Below, piece after piece: positions 20,698 through 30,309 of a stretch of DNA of 64,000 bases. Position numbers and translations under genes: made by a program. The notes beneath the pieces were generated by a model. It ran no database searches. It was not told the origin of the DNA and saw nothing but the letters and a program-made list of their open reading frames with translations. The stretch's first letter is position 1; each line of letters begins with the position of its first letter. This DNA is from Streptococcus troglodytae (GTDB taxonomy: Bacteria; Bacillota; Bacilli; Lactobacillales; Streptococcaceae): assembly GCF_002355215.1 (NCBI RefSeq), contig NZ_AP014612.1:372001-436000 (forward strand), in the 5' to 3' direction.

Positions 20698-22082
20698 AAA
20701 AATATTGGCCTATTAAATGACGATTTACTCGCCTTCCATAAAAAATGTTTGGTATAAGGCTCTAACTGCTTGTTTTCTTGTTCAGTTTTGATAACGAACA
20801 TGACGGATACTTCACTGGAACCTTGGGAAATCATTTCCAGGTTAATATGTTTTTTGGAAAATGCTTCAGCAGCTTTGGCAGTCACCCCAATATGATTTTT
20901 CATATTTTCTCCGACAATCATGATAATAGAAAGATTGCGTTCAATTTCAACTTCGTCAACTTCTAATTTACGCGTTAATTGTGAGATGATTTCTTGCTCT
21001 TTTATAGGGGTCAATTCACGGCCTCTTAAAATGATTGACATATCATCAATACCGGTCGGAATATGTTCCCAACGAATGTTCAATTCTTCTAAAACTTGAA
21101 GAACTTTACGACCAAAACCAATTTCTCTATTCATCAGATATTTGGAAAGATTAATACTAACAAAATCATCATCTCCGGCAATACCAACAACTGGTATAGT
21201 GGCACCAGTATGCGCAAGAACAATTTTTGTGCCTGGATGTTCGGGATTATTTGTATTTTTAATAACAAGGGGAATTTTTCCGCGATAGGCAGGAATTAAG
21301 GCTTCGTCGTGGAGTACTGAAAAGCCTGCATAGGCTAATTCGCGCATTTCACGGTAGGTTAATTCTGAAATAGAATGCGGTTTGTGGACAACACCTGGGT
21401 GAGCTGCAAAGATACCATCCACATCTGTAAAGTTTTCATAGAGTTCAGCTTTAACACCTGCTGCGATAATTGAGCCAGTAATATCAGAACCACCGCGCGA
21501 AAAAGTACAGATTTGATTATCAATTGTAACACCAAAAAAACCAGGGATAACTAAAACTTCGTCACTATCTCGTAATTCTTCTAATTTGTCATAACTGGAT
21601 GGAATAATCCGAGCATTACCGGGTTCACTTGTAACAATGATACCTGCTTTTTTAGGGTGAATATAACGAGCAGAGAGGCCATTTTTCCTGAAATATTCGG
21701 CAATTAATTTGGCATTATTGTCCTCACCTGCGGCTAGGAAAGTATCATATAGGAAATCATTATCTTCAATAGGCAAATTTGCAAGATCAACAATAGCTTT
21801 AGTAATTTTTTCTAAGATATTTTGACCAAGGCCAAGTTCATCAATGATAGCACGGTAGCGGTTGATAATCCAAGATTGGTCAGCAGTAACGTCTTTATCT
21901 GAAGTATAAGATCTATAGTATCTAATGAGAGCATCTGTAACTTTTGTATCTTGGGCGTTACGCTTACCCGGAGCAGAAACAACAACAAAGCGTCGTTCTT
22001 CGTCTGATTTTATGATATTCAGAACTTTTTCTAATTGTATTGCAGAGGCCAATGAACTACCACCAAATTTTACGACTTTCAT
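20688..22082 (-). CDS. lysC: Aspartate kinase, frame altered at the C-terminus
   Basis: Phosphorylates aspartate, the first step toward lysine, threonine and methionine. The start is ATG 22082 (MKVVKFGGSSLASA) after GGAGAA; the longer frame to 22187 begins upstream of its own promoter. The kinase domain has KFGGSS and the FSRGGSDITGS block. Two ACT domains follow, with an SIIMIVGENMKNHIGVTA segment. The last part reads KQLEPYTKHFLWKASKSSFN. Adding one A near 20770 gives AVRALYQTFFMEGE and a stop at 20725, the normal ending. The tail as read is therefore probably an artefact. The gene is divergent from the HAD gene. Confidence 0.9.
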   Translation of the reverse strand: MKVVKFGGSSLASAIQLEKVLNIIKSDEERRFVVVSAPGKRNAQDTKVTDALIRYYRSYTSDKDVTADQSWIINRYRAIIDELGLGQNILEKITKAIVDLANLPIEDNDFLYDTFLAAGEDNNAKLIAEYFRKNGLSARYIHPKKAGIIVTSEPGNARIIPSSYDKLEELRDSDEVLVIPGFFGVTIDNQICTFSRGGSDITGSIIAAGVKAELYENFTDVDGIFAAHPGVVHKPHSISELTYREMRELAYAGFSVLHDEALIPAYRGKIPLVIKNTNNPEHPGTKIVLAHTGATIPVVGIAGDDDFVSINLSKYLMNREIGFGRKVLQVLEELNIRWEHIPTGIDDMSIILRGRELTPIKEQEIISQLTRKLEVDEVEIERNLSIIMIVGENMKNHIGVTAKAAEAFSKKHINLEMISQGSSEVSVMFVIKTEQENKQLEPYTKHFLWKASKSSFNRPIFLTL

Positions 22083-22112
22083 ATTTTCTCCAAAATCAAT
22101 AAAGTTAGTTAA

Positions 22113-22141
22113 ATTATAGCAAAATTCAGAAAATTTGTCAG
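22113..22141 (-). promoter_or_regulatory. Promoter of lysC
   Basis: Minus-strand CTGACA, 17-base spacer, then an extended -10 TGCTATAAT, ending 31 bases before the lysC start. Confidence 0.7.
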
Positions 22142-22180
22142 TACTTTTTGTGGTAAAATAAAGAAAAGAAAGAGGTAGTG

Positions 22181-22825
22181 ATGACAACTAAAGCAGTCAT
22201 TTTTGATATGGATGGTGTCCTTTTTGATACAGAAGGTTTTTATTATAGAAGGCGAGAAATTTTTTTAAATGATAAAGGAATTTCCATCAAGCATATACCA
22301 CCAGCATTCTTTATTGGGGGTAATATGAAGCAGGTTTGGCAAAAGATATTGGGAGACGATTATGCTAACTGGGATGTTGAACAGTTACAAAAGGATTATA
22401 CTAACTATAAAAATAAACATCCTCTGCCTTACCAAAATTTGATTTTTCCCGATGTTAAAGTCATTTTAGAAAAACTCGGGCGGCATCAATTTAAAATAGC
22501 TTTAGCATCTAGTTCAACTAAATCAGATATCTTACTGGCGCTCAATAAGACAGGGATTTATAATTATTTTGACCTTGTTTTATCGGGAGAAGAATTTCCT
22601 GAGAGCAAGCCCCATCCTGCGATTTATAATGAAGCTGCCTATCAGTTGGGTTTCCCTAAATCAGAATTACTGATTATTGAAGATAGTGAGAAAGGGATTG
22701 CTGCTGGAGTATCTGCTGGCATAGAAGTTTGGGCTATCAAAGACAGAACATTTGGACTTAATCAAAGAGCTGCTAGTCGCTTGTTTTCTAATTTGACAGA
22801 AATGGTTGATTTTCTTTTAAAATAA
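22181..22825 (+). CDS. HAD-superfamily hydrolase, beta-phosphoglucomutase-like
   Basis: A 214-residue HAD phosphatase/phosphomutase-like protein. Motif I is FDMDGVLFDTEG (about 8-19) with nucleophile and acid Asp, motif II SSSTKS near 108, motif III the SKPHP lysine, and motif IV IEDSEKGI. The four-helix cap between residues 20 and 85 places it with the PGMB/YcjU branch. The specific substrate is not readable. The start is ATG 22181 after GAGGTAG; a GTG just before it is less likely. The next gene is 158 bases downstream with its own promoter. Confidence 0.85.
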   Translation: MTTKAVIFDMDGVLFDTEGFYYRRREIFLNDKGISIKHIPPAFFIGGNMKQVWQKILGDDYANWDVEQLQKDYTNYKNKHPLPYQNLIFPDVKVILEKLGRHQFKIALASSSTKSDILLALNKTGIYNYFDLVLSGEEFPESKPHPAIYNEAAYQLGFPKSELLIIEDSEKGIAAGVSAGIEVWAIKDRTFGLNQRAASRLFSNLTEMVDFLLK

Positions 22826-22848
22826 AAAGCGTAAAAAACTATTTTATT

Positions 22849-22877
22849 TTGAGAACTCCTTATTTTTATGATAAAAT
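22849..22877 (+). promoter_or_regulatory. Promoter of fabM
   Basis: TTGAGA (22849-22854), a 17-base spacer and TAAAAT (22872-22877). Confidence 0.65.
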
Positions 22878-22890
22878 GTAGAAGTTAAGA

Positions 22891-22907
22891 ACTTTGATTT
22901 TCAAACT
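22891..22907. promoter_or_regulatory. FabT-box-like operator upstream of fabM
   Basis: ACTTTGA-TTT-TCAAACT is a near-palindrome matching the FabT operator pattern and lies just downstream of the fabM -10. Binding would block early transcription. Confidence 0.6.
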
Positions 22908-22983
22908 ATTTTTGTCAAGTAAGCAGACAATTTGATTATCTTAATATTTAATCATTTTGAGTTAGAGATGGAGAAATAAGAAG

Positions 22984-23775
22984 ATGGATTTTAAGGAAAT
23001 TCTGTACAGTGTGGATAATGGTGTGGCGACTTTAACGCTGAATCGTCCGGAGGTTTCTAATGGATTTAATATCCCTATTTGTGAGGAAATTTTGAAGGCC
23101 ATTGATACTGCTAAAAAGGATGACACAGTACAAATTTTACTGATTAATGCCAATGGGAAAGTCTTTTCAGTTGGTGGCGATCTGGTTGAGATGCAAAGAG
23201 CTGTTGATGCAGATGATGTACAATCTCTTGTCCGCATTGCAGAACTTGTCAATAAAATTTCTTTTGCTTTAAAACGTTTGCCTAAGCCGGTTGTCATGAG
23301 TACAGATGGTGCAGTTGCAGGTGCTGCAGCTAATATAGCGGTAGCTGCAGACTTTTGTATTGCCAGTGACAAAACACGTTTTATTCAAGCCTTTGTGAAT
23401 GTCGGTTTGGCCCCTGATGCCGGAGGACTTTTCTTATTAACGAGAGCCATTGGCATTACTCGTGCAACACAACTTGCCATGACCGGTGAAGCTTTAAATG
23501 CAGAGAAAGCTTTGGAATACGGTATTGTTTACAAAGTCTGTGAGCCAGAGAAACTAGAAAAAACAACAGATCGTGTCATTACACGTTTGAAACGTGGCTC
23601 AGTTAATTCTTATAAAGCCATTAAAGAAATGGTTTGGCAAAGTTCATTTGCAGGTTGGCAGGAATATGAGGATCTAGAATTAGAATTGCAAAAGTCATTA
23701 GCATTTACAGATGATTTTAAAGAGGGAGTGCGTGCTTATACAGAGAAACGCCGTTCTAAATTTACAGGAAAGTAA
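22984..23775 (+). CDS. fabM: trans-2-decenoyl-ACP isomerase
   Basis: A 263-residue crotonase-fold enzyme. In streptococci FabM converts trans-2- to cis-3-decenoyl-ACP, the step that creates unsaturated fatty acids. The crotonase pattern is visible: [14 protein letters not shown], then [11 protein letters not shown] with oxyanion-hole glycines, [20 protein letters not shown], and a long helical tail. Its position directly before fabT-fabH supports FabM rather than a beta-oxidation enoyl-CoA hydratase. The ribosome site is GGAGAAATAAG. The frame is intact. Confidence 0.9.
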   Translation: MDFKEILYSVDNGVATLTLNRPEVSNGFNIPICEEILKAIDTAKKDDTVQILLINANGKVFSVGGDLVEMQRAVDADDVQSLVRIAELVNKISFALKRLPKPVVMSTDGAVAGAAANIAVAADFCIASDKTRFIQAFVNVGLAPDAGGLFLLTRAIGITRATQLAMTGEALNAEKALEYGIVYKVCEPEKLEKTTDRVITRLKRGSVNSYKAIKEMVWQSSFAGWQEYEDLELELQKSLAFTDDFKEGVRAYTEKRRSKFTGK

Positions 23776-23808
23776 TATTCTTGATTGCCCTGTTAAAAGT
23801 GTAAGTAT

Positions 23809-23839
23809 AGGCTGGGACAAAAGTGTTCCGCCTTTTTAT
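23809..23839 (+). terminator. Terminator after fabM (GGCTGGGAC-type element)
   Basis: AGGCTGGGACAAAAGTGTTCC then GCC and five T forms a hairpin. Similar GCTGGGAC hairpins occur at 41756-41778 and 62613-62646. The rest of 23840-24030 shows nothing gene-like. Confidence 0.65.
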
Positions 23840-24036
23840 TGTGCAGTGGTTGATTAAATTTTCACATCTTGGTTTTTTAGGATCAAACTTATACCTAATT
23901 GAAGTCGCAATGAAATGACAATTTCCTAATTTTTTATATGTAATCTTATAGATTTACATTATTTTGTGGGTGATTGCATAGCAATCATAGAAATTTGTCT
24001 CAGTCTTCTGTTTTTATAATTTAATTTTAAATAAAC

Positions 24037-24081
24037 TTGCAATTTGGGCTATCTTTTGATAAACTTTGATAGTCAAAGTTT
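24037..24081 (+). promoter_or_regulatory. fabT promoter with perfect FabT operator
   Basis: TTGCAA (24037-24042), 17-base spacer, TAAACT (24060-24065). A perfect palindrome AAACTTTGA-TAG-TCAAAGTTT (24061-24081) overlaps the -10 and start point. This matches the FabT box, so the gene should be autorepressed together with downstream fab genes. Confidence 0.8.
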
Positions 24082-24104
24082 ATTTATGTGTGGGAGGTGA
24101 CATA

Positions 24105-24539
24105 TTGGATTATAAACAAATTAATACCTATTTAGTTGATATTTTCAATAAAATTATGATTATCGAAGAGATGAGCTTGAAAACAAGTCAATTTAACGAT
24201 GTGTCTTTAAAAGAGATGCATACGGTAGATATTATTGGAAAAAATGCCAATGTGACACCGAGTGATATTGCTCATGAGTTATTAGTAACTTTGGGAACAG
24301 TTACGACCAGTTTAAATAAGCTTGAAAAAAAGGGTTATATTGAACGGACGCGTTCACAACTTGATAGGCGCGTTGTTTATTTAACCCTGACACAAAAAGG
24401 AAGACTGCTTTATCGTTTACATAATAGGTTTCATAAAAATGTGGTTAATCGAATCACAGAAGCAATGGATGCGACGGAGCTTGGTGCTTTGGAGAAGGGG
24501 CTGAGAAACCTTCATCAATTTCTTGAGGGGTTAGTTTAA
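24105..24539 (+). CDS. fabT: FabT, MarR-family repressor of fatty acid synthesis
   Basis: A 144-residue MarR-type winged-helix repressor. In streptococci FabT binds DNA in response to acyl-ACP and represses the fab genes. The DNA-binding part is seen in [22 protein letters not shown] and the wing [20 protein letters not shown] chose TTG 24105 ([14 protein letters not shown]), nine bases after GGGAGGTGA; an upstream start would place coding sequence inside the operator. The TAA overlaps the fabH ATG (TAATG), giving tight coupling. Confidence 0.9.
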   Translation: MDYKQINTYLVDIFNKIMIIEEMSLKTSQFNDVSLKEMHTVDIIGKNANVTPSDIAHELLVTLGTVTTSLNKLEKKGYIERTRSQLDRRVVYLTLTQKGRLLYRLHNRFHKNVVNRITEAMDATELGALEKGLRNLHQFLEGLV

Positions 24540-25515
24540 TGACTTTTGCAAAGATTAGTCAAGCAGCATATTATGTACCATCACAGGTTGTCACCAATGA
24601 TGATTTATCCAAAATAATGGATACCAGTGATGAATGGATTACAAGTCGTACGGGAATAAGAGAGCGCCGTATTAGTCAATCCGAAGATACCAGTGACTTA
24701 GCTAGTCAGGTAGCTAAAGAACTTTTAAAAAAGGCTTCATTAAAGGCGAAAGAGATTGATTTTATTATTGTTGCTACAATTACTCCGGATGCAATGATGC
24801 CGTCAACAGCTGCCTGTGTCCAAGCGAAAATTGGTGCAGTGAATGCTTTTGCTTTCGATTTAACTGCCGCCTGCAGTGGATTTATTTTTGCACTTTCAGC
24901 TGCGGAAAAAATGATTAAGTCTGGTCAGTACCAGAAAGGTTTAGTTATCGGTGCAGAAGTTCTATCTAAAATCATCGATTGGTCGGATCGAACAACAGCT
25001 GTTCTTTTTGGAGATGGAGCTGGCGGTGTTCTTTTAGAAGCAGATTCTTCTGAACATTTTTTATTTGAATCTATTCATTCAGATGGCAGTCGTGGTGAAA
25101 GTTTGACATCAGGTGAACACGCTGTTTCGTCACCCTTTTCACAGGTTGATAAAAAAGATAACTGTTTTTTAAAAATGGATGGTCGAGCTATATTTGACTT
25201 TGCTATTCGTGATGTGTCAAAAAGTATTTCAACGCTCATTAGGAAGTCAGATATGCCTGTAGAAGCGATTGATTATTTCTTATTACACCAGGCTAATATT
25301 CGTATTTTGGATAAAATGGCTAAAAAATTGGCGCTGATAGAGAAAAATTTCCTGCTAATATGATGAAGTATGGTAATACCAGTGCAGCAAGTATTCCTAT
25401 TTTATTAGCCGAATGTGTCGAAAATGGAACGATAGAGCTAAATGGTTCACACACTGTTCTCCTGAACGGGTTCGGTGGGGGTTTGACATGGGGCAGTTTA
25501 ATTGTTAAAATTTAG
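24539..25515 (+). CDS. fabH: 3-oxoacyl-ACP synthase III, frame broken late
   Basis: KAS III condenses acetyl-CoA with malonyl-ACP to start each fatty acid chain. Catalytic C112 lies in DLTAACSGF and H250 in LLHQANIRI. After AKK the frame is lost at six A (25322-25327). One more A restores [20 protein letters not shown] with the third catalytic residue Asn, and the frame then runs to TAG 25515, about 325 residues, the normal length. As FabH is normally needed, I read this as a base-calling loss. It overlaps fabT by one base. Confidence 0.9.
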
Positions 25516-25574
25516 TTATACAATTGTGCTTGGCACAGTATATAAAAAATTATTTCTTATAAAGGAGAAAGAAA

Positions 25575-25799
25575 ATGGCAGTATTTGAAAAAGTACAAGA
25601 AATTATTGTTGAGGAACTCGGAAAAGATACAGATGAAGTTAAATTAGAAACAACTTTTGATGAACTTGATGCAGATTCCCTTGATGTCTTTCAAGTTATT
25701 TCCGAAATTGAAGATGAGTTTGACATTCAAATCGAATCTGAAGATGGACTTAACACAGTTGGTGATTTAGTTGCTTTTGTTGAAGAAAAAACAAAATAA
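25575..25799 (+). CDS. acpP: Acyl carrier protein
   Basis: A 74-residue ACP. The phosphopantetheine serine is in [18 protein letters not shown], and the protein is strongly acidic as usual. It follows fabH by 59 bases behind AAAGGAGAAAG and is closed by a terminator at 25810-25838, so part of the transcription stops here before fabK. Confidence 0.95.
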   Translation: MAVFEKVQEIIVEELGKDTDEVKLETTFDELDADSLDVFQVISEIEDEFDIQIESEDGLNTVGDLVAFVEEKTK

Positions 25800-25809
25800 G
25801 TAGTATTTT

Positions 25810-25838
25810 GAGAGTATTCTTGTAAGAATATTCTTTCT
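25810..25838 (+). terminator. Terminator after acpP
   Basis: GAGTATTCT-TGTA-AGAATATTC followed by TTTCTTCTTT. It separates fabT-fabH-acpP from the fabK group. Confidence 0.75.
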
Positions 25839-25851
25839 TCTTTATTATAAT

Positions 25852-25868
25852 AGTTTGACTGTCAAATT
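25852..25868. promoter_or_regulatory. FabT operator before fabK
   Basis: AGTTTGACTGTCAAATT matches the known streptococcal FabT box pattern. It lies 33 bases before the fabK start, so the fabK-accA run probably has its own FabT-controlled promoter. Confidence 0.8.
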
Positions 25869-25901
25869 ATTGATTGCAAAACTTAGAAGGTTTAATTTAA
25901 A

Positions 25902-26867
25902 ATGAAAACGCGTATTACAGAATTATTAGATATTGAATATCCTATTTTTCAAGGAGGAATGGCTTGGGTAGCTGATGGTGATTTAGCGGGAGCTGTATCA
26001 AAAGCTGGTGGTTTAGGAATTATCGGCGGTGGAAATGCGCCCAAAGAAGTTGTTAAGGCGAATATTGACAAGATCAAAGCTGTGACAAATAAACCATTTG
26101 GAGTCAATATTATGCTTTTATCTCCTTTTGCTGATGATATTGTTGACTTGGTTATTGAAGAGGGCGTCAAAGTTGTCACAACTGGTGCAGGTAACCCAGG
26201 TAAATATATGGAACGTTTCCATGAAGCAGGTATTACTGTCATTCCTGTTGTTCCTAGTGTTGCTCTTGCTAGACGTATGGAAAAATTAGGTGCTGATGCC
26301 GTTATTGCTGAAGGAATGGAAGCCGGTGGACATATTGGTAAATTAACAACAATGACTTTAGTGCGTCAAGTTGTAGATGCTGTCAATATTCCTGTTATCG
26401 GAGCTGGTGGTGTGGCCGATGGCCGTGGTGCAGCAGCAGTATTTATGCTTGGTGCTGAAGCCATTCAGGTAGGAACACGTTTCGCAGTTGCCAAAGAATC
26501 GAATGCTCATGCGAATTTTAAAAAGAAAATTTTAAAAGCCAAAGATATTGATACTGTTATTTCTGCGTCTATTGTTGGCCATCCTGTGCGTGCAATCAAA
26601 AATAAATTGTCTTCTACCTATGCAACTGCAGAAAAAGAATTCTTACGTGGTGAAAAGAGTCAAGAAGATATTGAGGTTCTTGGAGCAGGAGCCCTTCGCA
26701 ATGCTGTTGTTGATGGTGACGTTGAGAATGGTTCTGTTATGGCGGGTCAAATTGCAGGATTTGTGACTAAAGAAGAAACTTGTGAAGAAATCTTGAAAGA
26801 TTTATATTACGGTGCAGCAGAAGTTATTAAGGCTGAAGCAGCACGCTGGGCAGATGTGGAGAAATAG
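25902..26867 (+). CDS. fabK: Enoyl-ACP reductase II (FMN)
   Basis: A 321-residue FMN-dependent enoyl-ACP reductase, the streptococcal replacement for FabI, which completes each elongation cycle. Blocks of the 2-nitropropane dioxygenase fold are seen: YPIFQGGMAWVADGDLAGAV, TTGAGNPGKYM, AEGMEAGGHIGK with the catalytic His, and IGAGGVADGRGAAAVFMLG for FMN phosphate. The length is typical. It is two bases from fabD. Organisms with FabK are less sensitive to triclosan-type FabI inhibitors. Confidence 0.95.
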   Translation: MKTRITELLDIEYPIFQGGMAWVADGDLAGAVSKAGGLGIIGGGNAPKEVVKANIDKIKAVTNKPFGVNIMLLSPFADDIVDLVIEEGVKVVTTGAGNPGKYMERFHEAGITVIPVVPSVALARRMEKLGADAVIAEGMEAGGHIGKLTTMTLVRQVVDAVNIPVIGAGGVADGRGAAAVFMLGAEAIQVGTRFAVAKESNAHANFKKKILKAKDIDTVISASIVGHPVRAIKNKLSSTYATAEKEFLRGEKSQEDIEVLGAGALRNAVVDGDVENGSVMAGQIAGFVTKEETCEEILKDLYYGAAEVIKAEAARWADVEK

Positions 26868-26869
26868 GT

Positions 26870-27790
26870 ATGGCAAAGACAGCATTTTTATTTGCCGGTC
26901 AAGGAGCTCAAAAACTTGGTATGGCAAGTGATTTGTATGAAACTTACCCAATTGTTAAAGAAACTTTTAAAACCGCTCAGTCAATTTTGAAATATGATAT
27001 CCGTGATTTAATTGATCACGATAGCGAAAAGCTTAATCAAACACGCTATACACAGCCTGCAATTCTTACAACTTCAGTAGCTATTTATCGTCTTTTGAAA
27101 GAAAAAGGTTATCACCCCGATATTGTGGCTGGACTTTCACTAGGAGAATATTCTGCTCTTATTGCAGCAGGAGCCATTTCGTTTGAAGATGCCTTGGCCT
27201 TGGTTGTTAAACGCGGTGAATTTATGGAAACAGCAGCACCTGCTGGAGTGGGGAAAATGGTTGCTGTTATGAATACTGATTCTAGGCTCATTGAAGAGAT
27301 TTGCCAGAAGGCCAGCTCTAAAGGCATTGTTAGTCCAGCTAATTATAATACTCCTACACAAATTGTTATAGGCGGTGAAGTGGCAGCTGTTGATTATGCC
27401 GTGGAACTTTTAAGGGAAGCTGGTAGTAAACGCTTGATTTCTCTTAAAGTTTCTGGTCCCTTTCATACGGCCCTTTTAGAATCTGCTAGTCAAAAATTGG
27501 CTCAAGCTTTGGAAAATATTAAGTTTTCAGATTTCACGCTTCCACTAGTGGGGAACACTGAGGCTGAAATTATGGAGGAACAGGAGATTAAACCTTTGCT
27601 TGCTCGTCAAGTTAAGGAACCTGTTCGCTTCTATGAATCTATTGCTGTAATGCAAAAATTTGGTGTGAATAACTATGTTGAAATTGGACCTGGTAAGGTC
27701 TTGAGTGGTTTTGTGAAAAAGATCGACAAATCTGTTAAGATTTCAGCTGTTGAAGACTTAGCTAGTCTGCAGGCTTTCTTAGATAACTAG
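26870..27790 (+). CDS. fabD: Malonyl-CoA:ACP transacylase
   Basis: A 306-residue transacylase moving malonyl from CoA to ACP. FLFAGQGAQ is at the N-terminus and the nucleophile S90 lies in GLSLGEYSAL. The active-site His is in KVSGPFHTALL, and NYVEIGPGKVLSGF ends the domain. The frame is intact. It lies between fabK and fabG in the run. Confidence 0.95.
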   Translation: MAKTAFLFAGQGAQKLGMASDLYETYPIVKETFKTAQSILKYDIRDLIDHDSEKLNQTRYTQPAILTTSVAIYRLLKEKGYHPDIVAGLSLGEYSALIAAGAISFEDALALVVKRGEFMETAAPAGVGKMVAVMNTDSRLIEEICQKASSKGIVSPANYNTPTQIVIGGEVAAVDYAVELLREAGSKRLISLKVSGPFHTALLESASQKLAQALENIKFSDFTLPLVGNTEAEIMEEQEIKPLLARQVKEPVRFYESIAVMQKFGVNNYVEIGPGKVLSGFVKKIDKSVKISAVEDLASLQAFLDN

Positions 27791-27804
27791 AAGAGGTATT
27801 TTAG

Positions 27805-28537
27805 ATGGAAATCAAAAGAAAATGTTTTTATCACAGGTTCAACTCGTGGTATTGGTCTAGCTATTGCTCATAAATTTGCTCAGGCAGGAGCTAATATTGT
27901 ATTAAATGGTCGCTCAGAAATTTCTCAGGACCTAGTAGCTGAATTTAAAGATTATGATGTCAAAGTCGCGAAAATTTCAGGTGATGTCTCTCATTTTGAA
28001 GATGCTAAACGTATGGTTGATGAAGCTACTGAAGCATTGGGGAGTATTGATATCTTGGTTAATAATGCTGGAATTACTAATGATAAGCTGATGTTGAAAA
28101 TGACAGAAGAGGACTTTGAAAGGGTTCTTAAGATCAATTTGACAGGTAGTTTTAACATGACTAAAGCCGTTTTGAAACCAATGACCAAAGCTCGTCAAGG
28201 TGCTATCATTAATATGTCTAGCGTTGTCGGACTTACTGGAAACGTTGGTCAGGCTAATTACGCAGCTTCTAAGGCTGGTTTGATTGGCTTTACCAAGGCA
28301 GTTGCTCGTGAAGTCGCGGCTAGAAATGTACGTGTTAACGCTATTGCACCAGGTTTTATCGAATCTGAGATGACTGAACGTATTCCAGATAAGATGAAAG
28401 ACGCTATGTTAAATCAAATTCCAATGAAAGCATTTGGAAAGACTGAAAATGTTGCTGAAGTTGCTATGTTTTTAGCCCAACAAGATTATCTGACAGGTCA
28501 AGTTATTGCTATTGATGGCGGCATGACCATGCAATAA
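27805..28537 (+). CDS. fabG: 3-oxoacyl-ACP reductase, frame broken at codon 5-6
   Basis: An NADPH-dependent SDR reducing beta-ketoacyl-ACP. The start is ATG 27805 after AGAGGTATTTTAG (MEIK). The frame changes at the A-rich stretch 27811-27820, after which ENVFITGSTRGIGLAIA with the GxxxGIG cofactor loop is open to the end. The catalytic set is seen in INMSSVVGLTGNVGQANYAASKAG (Ser, then YxxxK), split here as MSSVVGL and YAASK. Length is about 244 residues. As with fabH, I think the break is a sequencing slip. Confidence 0.88.
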
Positions 28538-28585
28538 TACATTTTTAAATTTAGAATATATTCCCCCAATAAAAGGAGAAAAGGT

Positions 28586-29818
28586 ATGACATTAAAAAGA
28601 GTTGTAGTGACAGGTTATGGTGTAACATCGCCAATCGGACATACACCAGAAGATTTTTGGAATAGTCTTCATGATGGTAAAATCGGTATTAAACCAATTA
28701 CTAAGTTTGATGCTTCAGAAATTCCTGTTTTCAATGCAGGTGAAATTCAAGATTTTCCATTTGATAAATACTTTGTTAAAAAAGATAAAAATCGTATGGA
28801 TACTTACTCTCTTTATGCCATTTATGCAGCCATGGAAGCTCTTGAAAATGCTGCACTTGACATGGCGCAAGAAATTCGTGATCGTGTTGGTGTTATTGTA
28901 TCCTCAGGTATTGGTGGTTTACAAGAATTAGAAGATCAAATCATTCGTATGCATGAGCGTGGCATGAAGCGTATTAAACCAATGTTTATTCCTAAAGCTC
29001 TGTCTAACATGGGAGCTGGAAATATTGCCCTCAAGATTGGCGCACAAGGAGTCTGCAAATCTATCACTACAGCTTGTGCCTCAGCTAATGATGCTATCGG
29101 TGAAGCTTTCCGTGAAATTAAATACGGTTTTCATGATGTGATTCTTGCAGGTGGTTCAGAAGCATCCATTACTAAGATTGGTATTGGTGGTTTCAACGCT
29201 TTGACTGCTCTTTCTACAACAGAAGATCCAGCGCGTTCAGCTATTCCATTTGATAAAGAACGCAATGGTTTTGTCATGGGTGAAGGTGCTGCCGTTCTTA
29301 TTTTGGAGAGTCTTGAACATGCTCAAAAACGTGGGGCTACGATTTTGGCAGAGGTTGTTGGTTATGGAAGTAATTGTGATGCCTACCATATGACAACACC
29401 GACTCCTGATGGTTCGGGTGCTGCCAAGGCTATAAAATTAGCGATTAATGAAGCAGGTATCTCACCAGAGGAAGTCAATTATGTCAATGCTCACGGTACA
29501 TCAACGCAGGCCAATGAAAAAGGAGAAAGCAAGGCAATCGTTGCTGTTTTAGGTAAGGATGTACCTGTCTCTTCTACAAAATCATTCACAGGTCATCTTC
29601 TTGGTGCTGCCGGTGGTGTTGAAGCTATTGCCACTATTGAAGCAATCCGTCATCATTTTGTACCTATGACAGCTGGTACTAAAGAACTTTCAGAAGATAT
29701 TGAAGCGAATGTTGTGTATGGTCAAGGTCAAGAAGCAGATATTAAGTATGCTATTTCAAATACTTTTGGATTTGGCGGACATAATGCTGTTCTTGCCTTT
29801 AAGCGTTGGGAGGATTAA
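28586..29818 (+). CDS. fabF: 3-oxoacyl-ACP synthase II
   Basis: A 410-residue KAS II performing chain elongation. Catalytic C164 is in TTACASANDA, H303 in NAHGTSTQANE and H337 in KSFTGHLLGAAGG. The length is usual and the frame intact. RBS AAAGGAGAAAAGG. It follows fabG by 48 bases and ends two bases before the accB start. Confidence 0.95.
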   Translation: MTLKRVVVTGYGVTSPIGHTPEDFWNSLHDGKIGIKPITKFDASEIPVFNAGEIQDFPFDKYFVKKDKNRMDTYSLYAIYAAMEALENAALDMAQEIRDRVGVIVSSGIGGLQELEDQIIRMHERGMKRIKPMFIPKALSNMGAGNIALKIGAQGVCKSITTACASANDAIGEAFREIKYGFHDVILAGGSEASITKIGIGGFNALTALSTTEDPARSAIPFDKERNGFVMGEGAAVLILESLEHAQKRGATILAEVVGYGSNCDAYHMTTPTPDGSGAAKAIKLAINEAGISPEEVNYVNAHGTSTQANEKGESKAIVAVLGKDVPVSSTKSFTGHLLGAAGGVEAIATIEAIRHHFVPMTAGTKELSEDIEANVVYGQGQEADIKYAISNTFGFGGHNAVLAFKRWED

Positions 29819-29820
29819 TT

Positions 29821-30309
29821 TTGAATATTTCAGAAATTAAAGATTTGATGGTACAATTTGATACGTCAAGTCTGAGAGAATTTTCTTATAAAAGTGGGAC
29901 AGATGAATTGTCTTTTTCAAAAAATAAGCAGAGCTCTGTCAGTTCAGTCCAAACAGTCCCCGTTTCTACTTCCGATTCAGTTCCGAACGTTGTATCAGTA
30001 GACGCTGAAGCGGCACCAGCTATCTCTAAAAATGAAGAAAGCACAGCAGCAACTCCAGTAGCTGAAACAGCTGAAGGGGAAATCGTTGAAAGTCCGCTTG
30101 TTGGTGTAGCTTATTTAGCTTCAGCTCCTGATAAGCCAGCTTTTATTTCAGTTGGCGACAGTGTTAAAAAAGGACAAACCTTACTTATCATTGAAGCTAT
30201 GAAGGTTATGAATGAAGTCCCAGCACCAAAAGATGGCGTTGTCACTGAGATCTTAGTGGACAATGAAGAAGTCGTTGAATTTGGAAAGGGATTGGTACGT
30301 ATCAAATGA
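29821..30309 (+). CDS. accB: Biotin carboxyl carrier protein of acetyl-CoA carboxylase
   Basis: A 162-residue BCCP. The N-terminal segment [20 protein letters not shown] is followed by a Ser/Ala/Pro/Thr-rich linker (about 40-85). The biotinyl domain has the biotin site K128 in [10 protein letters not shown] chose TTG 29821, six bases after GGGAGGA; an upstream TTG at 29806 would contain that ribosome site. It overlaps fabZ by 4 bases. Confidence 0.93.
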   Translation: MNISEIKDLMVQFDTSSLREFSYKSGTDELSFSKNKQSSVSSVQTVPVSTSDSVPNVVSVDAEAAPAISKNEESTAATPVAETAEGEIVESPLVGVAYLASAPDKPAFISVGDSVKKGQTLLIIEAMKVMNEVPAPKDGVVTEILVDNEEVVEFGKGLVRIK

